From the NCBI GenBank assembly GCA_015272325.1, contig JACYLU010000030.1, positions 26,538-90,537 of the forward strand: a stretch of DNA of 64,000 bases, in the 5' to 3' direction. Positions 56,647-64,000 of the stretch are shown piece by piece. This stretch comes from Synechococcales cyanobacterium C42_A2020_086. GTDB taxonomy: Bacteria; Cyanobacteriota; Cyanobacteriia; Elainellales; Elainellaceae. The position numbers and the translations under genes are program-made. The notes beneath the pieces were generated by a model. It was given only the letters and a program-made list of their open reading frames with translations, was not told the DNA's origin and did not search any database. Positions within the stretch are counted from its first letter, which is position 1. The number at the start of each line of letters is the position of its first letter.

Positions 56647-57981
56647 TTAGCGATAACTTGCAGTCTGAATATTGCGGAGTCGTGCTTCCGGACGCTTAAA
56701 GCGATCCAACTGCGCCTCAAAGAAGCGACGGTTTGCCATCAGGTGCTGTGGATTGGGATCGTCCAACGGATACAGCAGCGCCGTCCGCAGCGCCTGAATC
56801 ACCGCTGAGGTTACACAATACATGGAACGCTGGAAGCTGATCGCCAACTGAATCAGCATATCGTCTTCGCCACGGCAGTGCTGCTTATAGTAGTCCACCA
56901 AGTAGGGCGGCAGAAAGTGCAGCATATCTTGCGCCAATAGCGTCGGCGGAATTCCCGCTGTGCCCACGGGAAACTTGTCAGCATACAACACGCCGTAGTG
57001 GAAGTCTTTCTGCTCGGCAGGCACCTGACCAGCCTGAGCATTGTAGGATTTGGTGCCGCGGAACGGCGAGGTGCGATAGAACACCGCCTCAACATAGGGC
57101 AGCGCAGCTTCGTAGAGCCACATAAAGCCTTTCGACTTCGGAATAATCTCGTAGCACTCGCCGCGAATATAAACGTGATGGTAGATCGGGCGACCGGCAA
57201 TCGCAAAAATGCCGTTGACCAGGAAGTTCATGGCATCAGGAACGCTAGCGATCTTGCCTTCATCGTAGAGATCGGACATCTCGAAGAATACCGGAGCCAT
57301 CACTTCCCAGAACAGACCTAGGTTAGAGTAGTAGGACATTTGCCGACACTGCTCCAGGAACATATCTGGAAACAGCTTGTAGAGGCCCAACATAAACGGA
57401 TTTCCCTGGAAATAGGCCTTGATAGCGCGATCGGCGTTTTGTCGGTATTCTTCACTGTCGAGATAGGCATCGAATAGCCCCATGCCCATATCGCGACCAT
57501 GCCACAGCATCGCCCGCATACATTCTTCGGCAAATTCCATGTTGATGCGGTCGTGATACCAGTGGTGAAACAGTCGAGGTAACTTGGACTTCAGTTCGCC
57601 TTTCTCGATGAACTCCAGCAGTTCGGGATGGGCAGAGGCTTCGCCACGCCAAATCCGCAGATCGGCGTCATCGCCAGCATAGTGGTTGTGCCGGTCGAGA
57701 TATTCCTGAGAAATAAAGTACTTAAAGAAGGGCAGTGGATCGAGGAATACCTGCTCGGCGATGTAGAGCAGATCGCGCCAGTAGAAGTCCATGGGCACCG
57801 CATAGGCCTTATACAGCCCAATGATCTGCATCAAGTTTTCCGGCGTATCGGGCAGCATAGCACCACCGGCTTCGAGCCGATGAACTATCTCCGCGAATTC
57901 ATGGGTTGAGGGTGGCAGCTTTGGGCTAGGAGCTGTCGCTGACGGTGTTGTTGGGGTTTGAGGAGGAAGGGTTGCAGTCAT
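56647..57981 (-). CDS. cupA: CO2 hydration protein CupA/ChpY type
   Basis: A 444-residue protein, the carbonic-anhydrase-like subunit of the NDH-1MS complex that hydrates CO2 to bicarbonate at the cytoplasmic face of the thylakoid, driven by electron flow. Segments such as DFYWRDLLYIAEQVFLDPL, LPRLFHHWYHDRINMEFAEECM and PPYLVDYYKQHCRGEDDMLI (in part) fit the family. It is the third gene after ndhF3 and ndhD3, and its length fits CupA rather than the shorter CupB. The start is the ATG at 57981; an upstream in-frame TTG is less likely. No cupS gene follows; glgX lies there instead. Confidence 0.9.
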   Translation of the reverse strand: MTATLPPQTPTTPSATAPSPKLPPSTHEFAEIVHRLEAGGAMLPDTPENLMQIIGLYKAYAVPMDFYWRDLLYIAEQVFLDPLPFFKYFISQEYLDRHNHYAGDDADLRIWRGEASAHPELLEFIEKGELKSKLPRLFHHWYHDRINMEFAEECMRAMLWHGRDMGMGLFDAYLDSEEYRQNADRAIKAYFQGNPFMLGLYKLFPDMFLEQCRQMSYYSNLGLFWEVMAPVFFEMSDLYDEGKIASVPDAMNFLVNGIFAIAGRPIYHHVYIRGECYEIIPKSKGFMWLYEAALPYVEAVFYRTSPFRGTKSYNAQAGQVPAEQKDFHYGVLYADKFPVGTAGIPPTLLAQDMLHFLPPYLVDYYKQHCRGEDDMLIQLAISFQRSMYCVTSAVIQALRTALLYPLDDPNPQHLMANRRFFEAQLDRFKRPEARLRNIQTASYR

Positions 57982-58041
57982 AGGGTTAAGCAACTAGGGA
58001 AGGACAGAAGCAAAGCAGGCAAGCTCGGCGACCCTCATGGC

Positions 58042-59595
58042 TTAAAGCTGAGGAGCACCATCCAAAACCGGCGCATTCGCAACCGAGTCAAGTTCAGAGG
58101 CGTTAGCAGAGGGCAAGACTGCGACCGGCTGTGCCCCTGGAATCGCGGCAACCAGAGCGGTTGAGATGGACTCTGACCAGCGCACTAGCCAAGTGGGTTG
58201 AATTCCTAAGAAGAAGATCAAACCCGCCAGAATCAATGCTGGCGCTTTATCTGCCCACAACACTCGAGGGTAGTAGGCAGTATCGTTATCCAACTTGCCA
58301 AAGCAGGTGCGGTTGAGCAGAATCACAAAATAGACGGCAGTGAGACCCGTCCCCGTGACAGCCAGCAGCGTCTGCACCGGGAAAACTGAGTAGGTGCCTT
58401 GGAACACCAGAAATTCTGCGACAAAGCCAGCCAATCCAGGGATGCCGGCACTGGCCATTGCCCCCAAGATTAGCAGCGATGCCACGGATGGTAATCCACG
58501 AATGGGGTTAAGCAAACCGTTCAGGATATCTAGCTCGCGGCTGCCTACCTTCGCCTCGATCACACCGACCAGATGGAACAGAATCGCCAGAATCAATCCG
58601 TGGGTCACCATCTGCGACACCGAACCCACCAGTGCCAGTGGCGTCATGGCCGCTGCGCCCAGCAAAATATAGCCCATGTGTCCGATTGAACTATAGGCGA
58701 CCATGCGCTTGATGTCTTTCTGAGCAATTGCCGCCATCGCGCCGTACAGAATGCTCACTACTGCCCACGTTGCCAAGAAGGGAGCTAGCTTCGCCCAAGC
58801 CTCAGGAAATAGCCCCAAGCCAAAGCGAATCAAGCCATAGGTTCCTAGCTTAGCCAAAACCCCACCCAACAGAATCGCTACGGGTGCCGAGGCCTCGACA
58901 TAGGTATCGGGTAGCCAAGTGTGGAACGGAACCAGCGGAATCTTGATGCCAAAGCCAACGAGCAGCACGCCGAGCAGCAATACCTGAAGCTGAAGCGGCA
59001 GAGCTTGCCCGAGCGCAGATTGGTAGGAAAAGTCAGGCGAGCCATTCAGCCATACTAGCCCTAGGAAGCCCGCCAGAATCAGCGCTCCCGAGATAGCAGT
59101 GTAGATCAAAAACTTGATTGCTGCATAGCCTCGCTGAGCACCGCCCCAAATCGAGATCAGCAGGTAGAAAGGCACTAGCTCTAGCTCGTAAAACAGGAAA
59201 AACAGCAGCAGATTTTGGGACAGGAATGCTCCAGCCACACCGCCGCTGACAAGCAGAATCAGCGAGTAGAACAGGCGCGGGCGATCGGTCTGGGCGCTAC
59301 TGCTAAGAATGGCAATCCAGGTCAACACGCTGTTGAGGGCCAAGAGCACCAAGGTGAGGCCATCAACACCTAGCTCGTAGTTCAGCCCGAGTGTCTCAAT
59401 CCAGGGCAAGAACTCGCGAAACTGAATTGCCGGATTGCTCAGGTCAAATTGAGTCAGTAGCCAGATCGTCCACAGCAATACGACACCCGTCACGGCAAGC
59501 GCAGCAGTACGAATCTGTTGCCTCGGTACTGTGGATGGGAGAAAACCAACAACAATGGCTCCAAAGATGGGCAGCCAAATCAGGACACTCAGCAT
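58042..59595 (-). CDS. ndhD3: NAD(P)H-quinone oxidoreductase subunit NdhD3
   Basis: A 517-residue proton-pumping subunit of NDH-1, with about 14 membrane helices. The antiporter-like core is seen in FFLFYELELVPFYLLISIWGG, KLGTYGLIRFGLGLFPEA and KRMVAYSSIGHMGYILLG (parts). It is assigned as NdhD3, not NdhD1/2, because it lies between ndhF3 and cupA. The start is the ATG at 59595, where the family N-terminus MLSVLIWLPIFGAIVVGF begins. It forms the membrane arm end that carries CupA. There is a 121-bp gap after ndhF3 and 60 bp before cupA. Confidence 0.92.
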   Translation of the reverse strand: MLSVLIWLPIFGAIVVGFLPSTVPRQQIRTAALAVTGVVLLWTIWLLTQFDLSNPAIQFREFLPWIETLGLNYELGVDGLTLVLLALNSVLTWIAILSSSAQTDRPRLFYSLILLVSGGVAGAFLSQNLLLFFLFYELELVPFYLLISIWGGAQRGYAAIKFLIYTAISGALILAGFLGLVWLNGSPDFSYQSALGQALPLQLQVLLLGVLLVGFGIKIPLVPFHTWLPDTYVEASAPVAILLGGVLAKLGTYGLIRFGLGLFPEAWAKLAPFLATWAVVSILYGAMAAIAQKDIKRMVAYSSIGHMGYILLGAAAMTPLALVGSVSQMVTHGLILAILFHLVGVIEAKVGSRELDILNGLLNPIRGLPSVASLLILGAMASAGIPGLAGFVAEFLVFQGTYSVFPVQTLLAVTGTGLTAVYFVILLNRTCFGKLDNDTAYYPRVLWADKAPALILAGLIFFLGIQPTWLVRWSESISTALVAAIPGAQPVAVLPSANASELDSVANAPVLDGAPQL

Positions 59596-59716
59596 AGGTT
59601 CGCAGAAGGTAGGAGAACGGAGTAGAGCCGAAAAGACCAGAAAGGCAAACGCTCGCTGATGCAAAGGATGGATGCTAAGATTCGCCACCGCGAGCTGTCA
59701 GTTGGGTAGATGAGGT

Positions 59717-61600
59717 TTAGTTTCCCGTTACCAGAGAAATTGCCTGAGTCGTAATTGTCAGGTGCGATAGGAACGACCAACTTGCCCAAAATGCAGTGAT
59801 CACCAAGCCGATAGCAATGGTCAGAACATAGAACTGAGTCTGGCCCGAGTTGCCGTACTTCAGCGCTTCGCCGCCAAAGATAGAAGACAAACCCACCAAA
59901 TTCACCAGCCCATCAACAATGTAGCGATCGATCCAGTCGGTAATTCGCGACACAATATCGACGCTGCCCACAACGCTAGAGCGATATAGCTTCGGCGTGT
60001 AAAAGTCGTAGGCAAACAGATCTTGCAGCGCTTTCCAGGGTAGCTGAATCGGCTTCTGGACCAAGCTGCTGATGTAGAACACTCCCCCCAAACTAAATCC
60101 AAAAATGCTCGACCAAGTCAGCATTAGCGCTACATCGGTATTCAGGGTAGCCCATTCCGGCAGTAGCGATAGGCTCTGCAAAATCATCGGCACATGCAGG
60201 ACAAAGCCTGCTAGGAAGGTCATGGGCAGCGTGATTGCCCAGAGGTTCTCGGGAGAGCGCACGGTCATCGGCTTGACATCGCCGGCAAAAATCAGCCCAA
60301 AGGTGCGGGTGACGCTGAACGCGGCTAAACCATTAATCAGTAACAGCAGCGCCAGCAGCCAAGGACGAGTGCCCCACAGTCCATCTGCCAACTTCAGCAT
60401 TGACCAGAATCCACCTAATGGCGGTAGCGCGACCAAGCCGAAGGCACCCGCAATAAAAGAGAGTCCAGTGATGGGGCGACGCTTCCAGACGCCTCCGAGT
60501 TGAGTCAAATCCTGGGTGATGTTGTTGAGCACAATTGAGCCGCAGCTCGCCATCAGGGTCGCCATAGCCAGAGCGTGGGTTAGCACCACAAGCAGCGCCG
60601 CTTCGACTTGCTGTGCGCCAACCGCAATGAACACAATGCCCATATAGGCACTCACCAAGTAGGACATGGCTCGTTTGATGTCAATCTGGGCAATGGCGAT
60701 CAGCGTACCGCCCACTGCCGTTACAGCTCCGATAGCAATAGCTGCATTCAGGACCGTGGGAGAGAGTGCCAGCACAGGTTCTAACTTCACCAGCACCCAA
60801 GCCCCGGTAGCCACCACCACCGAGTTTCGCAGAATCGAGGCGGGAATCGGACCTTCCATGGCCTCATCGAGCCAGAGGTGCAGTGGAAACTGAGCGCATT
60901 TACCCATAGGACCTGCCAGGAGCGCTAGTCCCACCAGCGTGATTAGCGTTGGATCAACATTCGCAGTTTGGGCCCACTGCGCCAGCTCGTCGTAGTTCCA
61001 GGTGTGAGCCAAGGGGTAAATGGCTAATACCCCCATCAGTAGAAACAGGTCCCCCACGCGCTTGGTGAGAAAGGCATCTCGGGCACCAGTCACTACTAGC
61101 GATTGGTTAAACCAGATGCCGATTAGCAAATAGGTGCCCAAGGTCAAGATCTCCAGAATCATATAGCTGAAGAACAGAGAGTCGCAGAGCACCAGCGCGC
61201 ACATTCCCGCCTCAAATAGGGCCATCAGTGAGTAGATGCGGGCCCAGCCCCAGTCCATTTCCAAATAACCCACGGCATAGATCTGGGCCAGCAGATTCAG
61301 TCCTGTGACCAGCACCATCGCCCCCAAGGTGAGAGACGAGATCTCGACAGGAATAGTCAGATCTAGCCCAGCCACCTGTAGCCAGGGAAAATAGAGAGAC
61401 AGAGGAGCTTGGTGGAGAGCCGCCGGTAAAGCGAGAACACCATGAAGAAATGCAAAGAAAGTTGTAATCGCGTTAACATATCCTGCTGGTCGTGGCCCAG
61501 TGCGTCGGGTAATTGCTGGGAACCAGGCAATAGAGAGCAACATCCCGACCAATGGATAGCAGGGAATCAACCAGGCAGTCTGAACGAGCCACTGGGACAT
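59717..61600 (-). CDS. ndhF3: NAD(P)H-quinone oxidoreductase subunit NdhF3
   Basis: A 627-residue membrane subunit of the NDH-1MS complex, an antiporter-like protein with 15-16 helices and a long lateral helix. Landmarks are DWGWARIYSLMALFEAGMCALVL, FPLHLWLDEAMEGPIPASILR and IDIKRAMSYLVSAYMGI (parts). It opens the low-CO2 operon ndhF3-ndhD3-cupA. The ATG at 61600 has AAGGA 8 bases before it and is preferred to the ATG at 61609. A pair of dyads lies 50-105 bp upstream. The usual regulator gene of this operon, ccmR/ndhR, is not next to it. Confidence 0.92.
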   Translation of the reverse strand: MSQWLVQTAWLIPCYPLVGMLLSIAWFPAITRRTGPRPAGYVNAITTFFAFLHGVLALPAALHQAPLSLYFPWLQVAGLDLTIPVEISSLTLGAMVLVTGLNLLAQIYAVGYLEMDWGWARIYSLMALFEAGMCALVLCDSLFFSYMILEILTLGTYLLIGIWFNQSLVVTGARDAFLTKRVGDLFLLMGVLAIYPLAHTWNYDELAQWAQTANVDPTLITLVGLALLAGPMGKCAQFPLHLWLDEAMEGPIPASILRNSVVVATGAWVLVKLEPVLALSPTVLNAAIAIGAVTAVGGTLIAIAQIDIKRAMSYLVSAYMGIVFIAVGAQQVEAALLVVLTHALAMATLMASCGSIVLNNITQDLTQLGGVWKRRPITGLSFIAGAFGLVALPPLGGFWSMLKLADGLWGTRPWLLALLLLINGLAAFSVTRTFGLIFAGDVKPMTVRSPENLWAITLPMTFLAGFVLHVPMILQSLSLLPEWATLNTDVALMLTWSSIFGFSLGGVFYISSLVQKPIQLPWKALQDLFAYDFYTPKLYRSSVVGSVDIVSRITDWIDRYIVDGLVNLVGLSSIFGGEALKYGNSGQTQFYVLTIAIGLVITAFWASWSFLSHLTITTQAISLVTGN

Positions 61601-61650
61601 CGATACCATCCTTGAGCGTAGAGGGAAGAGGTTGAGAGCACCGCAGGCGA

Positions 61651-61705
61651 AGATATAGATAGCGGTCTATTGTTTTAACGGCAAGATATAGACTTCAATC
61701 TATAT
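61651..61705 (-). promoter_or_regulatory. Duplicated dyad and candidate promoter of ndhF3
   Basis: The dyad ATAGA-N6-TCTAT occurs twice, each preceded by the same bases (AGATATAGA at 61651-61659 and 61684-61692; right arms at 61666-61670 and 61699-61705). The two copies are 33 bp apart, about three helical turns. A possible minus-strand promoter, TTGCCG (61679-61684), 17 bases, TATCTA (61656-61661), is covered at its -10 by the first dyad and touched at its -35 by the second. The downstream rest of the spacer (to 61995) shows no gene. Confidence 0.55.
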
Positions 61706-61995
61706 ATACTTCATATTACCTTAAGGTTTTTTCAGTGCAACCTGAAAGCAATAGAGAAATTCGGGATATTTGATAAGCAAAACTAAATGGAGGCTCCTGT
61801 ACCTCCTAGTTTGGTGCAGGCTAACACTTCTCAATTCAAAAAGAACTCGAAAAGCCACTCCAACAGGCATTTGAGCCTGCACTGGTGCAGCTAAGCTTCC
61901 CATGCTTATGCTCTCACAAAGAGAGGACCAAATGACACTAATGCTTCAGTCCTCTGTTGGTTTCTATCAATTTGAGAGCGTAAATAAAAGGGAGG

Positions 61996-62784
61996 CTATG
62001 GAGTTCTCGCCGGCTGAAGATTCTCAAGACCAGACACAACCCTTGCCGAGGTAATACGGTCGCCTTGCTGAATTTGCTCCACCACGTTCATTCCTGAGGT
62101 GACATAGCCAAACACAGCATAGCTGCCATCTAGAAAACTCAAATCAGACAGGGCAATGTAAAACTGCGACGAAGCCGAATCTGGCAAGCTAGACCGCGCC
62201 ATCGCTACCGCCCCTCGGGTATGGCGCAACTGAGGCGGATCAGTGATGCCTGCCGTTTCTAACGTTTTGCTGTAAATAGGCTGATCGGCTCCGCTGGGCT
62301 TAATTTCTAGGGGGATATAGCGCGGTGAGGAGGTAGCAGGCTCGATAAAGCTGCCGGTCCCTAGCCGATCGACGGGAAAATTCGGGTCTTTTCCTTGTGG
62401 GTCGCCGCCTTGCACAACAAAGGGTTGGGGTTCCCGGACTACCCGGTGAAACGCCAATCCGTTGTAAACGCCGCGATTCACCAGATCTACAAAATTGCCG
62501 GCAGTCACCGGAGCATTGGTACCATCAACCTGAATGGTAATCGGCGAACCTTTCACCACCAGTTCCACTGTCGCCTCTCCGTTAAGCCGAGGCAAATTAC
62601 TAAATTGAGCAGGTTCTGCCACTGGACTCACCGCCTCCGGTGTCGGAGAGGCTGTCGTTGGGTTATCTGTCGGGGTATCCAGGCTCTGAGCAGAGGTTTG
62701 GGCAGTATTCTGCGTACATCCTGCCAAATACAAGGTGCTGATCAGGCAGCACGAAATGAACCAGTAAGCAATTCGGCTTGGCAT
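61996..62784 (-). CDS. Lipoprotein peptidyl-prolyl isomerase (cyclophilin type)
   Basis: A 262-residue cyclophilin. The N-terminal signal ends with a lipobox LAGC (20-23), so C23 should be lipidated and the enzyme held at a membrane. A Thr/Pro/Ser-rich linker (24-65) precedes the isomerase domain, which has [39 protein letters not shown] and [18 protein letters not shown] landmarks (parts). It speeds up folding of secreted proteins. The start is the ATG at 62784. It follows ycf4 by 28 bp in the same direction, so the two may be co-transcribed. Confidence 0.92.
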   Translation of the reverse strand: MPSRIAYWFISCCLISTLYLAGCTQNTAQTSAQSLDTPTDNPTTASPTPEAVSPVAEPAQFSNLPRLNGEATVELVVKGSPITIQVDGTNAPVTAGNFVDLVNRGVYNGLAFHRVVREPQPFVVQGGDPQGKDPNFPVDRLGTGSFIEPATSSPRYIPLEIKPSGADQPIYSKTLETAGITDPPQLRHTRGAVAMARSSLPDSASSQFYIALSDLSFLDGSYAVFGYVTSGMNVVEQIQQGDRITSARVVSGLENLQPARTP

Positions 62785-62812
62785 AATCACAATTTTCTAC
62801 AGTTCTTCGAGC

Positions 62813-63385
62813 TTACAGTCCTTCAAGGGGAACTCTTAGAAAACGGGCAAGTTCCGCGCCTTGGTTCTCTAATTCCGATAGCGATAGGGGTTGCCCCACC
62901 CGCGTCAACGGTACATCGCCCTTGCCTTTAATCCGTAGATAAAGCGTTCGCCTCGGATTCAACCCTTCCCGCAGCTCTACCCGAATCGACTGCACATCTT
63001 CCAAGGGGTGGGTCACTTCAATTCGGCGGTTTTTCCCCGGAAAACCCCAACGAAAAATAGTCAGGGTGCCCGTTTCTCGGTTGAACTCGTTGTAGCCGCC
63101 GCCTACATCCCAAATGGCAATCAGCCAGAGGTACAGTCCCAGCAGAGTTCCAGCGACGCCATAGAAGCCCATGGCAATGCCTTGCGGGATAAACACTAGC
63201 TGGGTGGGATCAGAAAACGGCAGCAGATTGACTTGGAAGTAGCTCGATAGGCTAGACAACAGAAACCCAACTCCACCCAATGTAGAGACGAACGCCCAGA
63301 AAAAGTTGCTAAACCGACGAGCGCCCAAAACAGATTGGCGCAGAACAAGATTATTTCCACTCGGGGACGCAATGGGTGTAGCCAT
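62813..63385 (-). CDS. ycf4: Photosystem I assembly protein Ycf4
   Basis: A 190-residue thylakoid protein that helps to assemble photosystem I. It has two membrane helices (about 27-47 and 67-92) followed by a soluble domain, and the conserved segments RRFSNFFWAFVSTLGGVGFLL, FIPQGIAMGFYG and GGGYNEFNRETGTLTIFRWGFPGKNRRIE (parts). The length is close to the usual 185. The start is the ATG at 63385. It is divergent from psbD across a 560-bp spacer, a gene order found in several cyanobacteria. Confidence 0.95.
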   Translation of the reverse strand: MATPIASPSGNNLVLRQSVLGARRFSNFFWAFVSTLGGVGFLLSSLSSYFQVNLLPFSDPTQLVFIPQGIAMGFYGVAGTLLGLYLWLIAIWDVGGGYNEFNRETGTLTIFRWGFPGKNRRIEVTHPLEDVQSIRVELREGLNPRRTLYLRIKGKGDVPLTRVGQPLSLSELENQGAELARFLRVPLEGL

Positions 63386-63945
63386 GAATCAAATCCAAAT
63401 CTGAACTGGTTTAGATCGGGTACTCGTAAGGGGTCTACAGCCAGACCAAAGCGGCGACAGCTAGCTCTGATCCCTCTCGGCATGAGAACTCAACTGCGAC
63501 CAGCCAAGGATGCCTGTCTAAGCTTATAAATTTTTAATGACTTTCAGGGTTAGCAAGGCGAGAGAATGAAATTGCTGCTGTTCCGTATAGCTCTGGTCCT
63601 GATTCCATCTTGCGACAGCTTGAGCAGCGGTGATTGTTAAGTTTTAGTTTGAGTTGGGCTGCTAAGAAGGGAAGTTAACCATTGATGAGAACAGTACGTA
63701 TCAGATTGTAAAATTTTTCATATCTCCCTATCATATAGAAACGTTAAACTCTCTCAGCTATTCCGGTGGGTATTTATACCTGGAGTAACTGAGAGTTGGA
63801 TAGGGTCCAGGCAGAGGCTGCTTGCCCGTGTCCATTAGCGTCATACTTCAGGCTCCTTGACTTGTGGCGTAAAGCTTCTCATAATTTTCGGGAAGTATTT
63901 ACATTACGTCCGCAAAAGTGTGATCTCATATTAAGAGGATATGAA
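63386..63945. other. 560-bp ycf4-psbD divergent control region
   Basis: No gene is visible. An inverted repeat with one bulge, AACTCTC(T)CAG (63747-63757) and CTGAGAGTT (63789-63797), encloses a GGTAT-TT-ATACC hairpin near 63769-63780. The psbD promoter candidate and leader lie to its right. The ribosome-binding sequence AAGAGG at 63933-63938 belongs to psbD. Confidence 0.6.
63857..63885 (+). promoter_or_regulatory. psbD promoter candidate, TTGACT-N17-CATAAT
   Basis: TTGACT (63857-63862) and CATAAT (63880-63885) are 17 bases apart, a good sigma-70-type promoter. Transcription would begin near 63892, giving a leader of about 54 bases before the psbD ATG. Confidence 0.65.
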
Positions 63946-64000
63946 ATGACCATAGCAATGGGGAGAGCGCAAGCCCAGCGAGGATGGTTCGACGTCCTCG
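63946..64000 (+). CDS. psbD: Photosystem II D2 protein, 5' end only
   Basis: The window ends inside this gene. The first 18 codons give MTIAMGRAQAQRGWFDVL, which is the conserved N-terminus of the photosystem II reaction-centre protein D2 (commonly MTIAVGRAPAGRGWFDVLDD). The start ATG at 63946 has AAGAGG 7 bases upstream. D2 pairs with D1 and carries the primary quinone site. psbC usually follows and overlaps psbD, beyond this window. Confidence 0.92.
   Translation, partial: MTIAMGRAQAQRGWFDVL

Noticed and set aside
61721..61903. 60-codon minus-strand frame upstream of ndhF3
   Set aside because: No known motif, and it runs into the likely control region of the operon.

Overview
The window is a stretch of cyanobacterial chromosome. 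The diagnostic genes are psbD (its first 18 codons at the right edge), ycf4, psb30/ycf12, an ndhF3-ndhD3-cupA CO2-uptake operon, a cytochrome b6 paralogue, DUF3067, DUF427 and tandem cyanobacteriochrome-type GAF domains. The HIP1 octamer GCGATCGC, typical of cyanobacterial genomes, occurs at least eight times where about one is expected. Base composition is moderately GC-rich. I saw no rRNA, tRNA, CRISPR array, transposase or prophage gene. The species cannot be fixed from this window; a Leptolyngbya-like or other non-heterocystous lineage is only a guess.

Layout. 0-5 kb: a sugar-nucleotidyltransferase, a 1.26-kb spacer without a convincing gene, then two adjacent AAA-like NTPases, the first with a vMAP-type N-terminal domain and a degenerate Walker B. 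5-14 kb, mostly minus strand: RluA-type pseudouridine synthase, a GH1 glycosidase 5 bp from an MGDG-synthase-like glycosyltransferase, a universal stress protein, an LRAT-fold protein, a sulfotransferase and an ABC exporter. 15-25 kb: a small outer-membrane-type protein, a NYN-LOTUS RNA-binding protein, DUF427, a cyclic-nucleotide-binding protein beside a membrane/HEAT-repeat protein, infC, comF and tatC. 25-32 kb: a large hybrid histidine kinase with four GAF domains and a Ser/Thr kinase with a zinc ribbon. 32-43.6 kb: murD, a tldE/tldD pair, a DUF6671 protein, a cytochrome b6-like protein, an NAD-dependent epimerase, an EamA transporter, an aldo/keto reductase, a DUF2325 protein and rpiA. 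43.7-54 kb: a 20-TPR protein, prs, psb30, a YkgJ-type protein, gcvP and gcvH, and an MscS-type channel. 54-64 kb: glgX, the cupA-ndhD3-ndhF3 operon, a cyclophilin lipoprotein, ycf4 and divergent psbD.

How the genes work together. Most are housekeeping: pentose phosphate to PRPP (rpiA, prs), glycine decarboxylation in photorespiration (gcvP, gcvH), glycogen breakdown (glgX), CO2 uptake (NdhF3, NdhD3 and CupA of the NDH-1MS complex) and photosystem assembly (ycf4, psb30, psbD). The less ordinary parts are the light-sensor-like kinase with two DXCF-type GAF domains, the paired NTPases, the GH1/glycolipid-synthase pair, the cytochrome b6 paralogue missing ligands for two hemes, several clean dyads in promoter regions, and spacers full of short tandem duplications of otherwise unique sequence.
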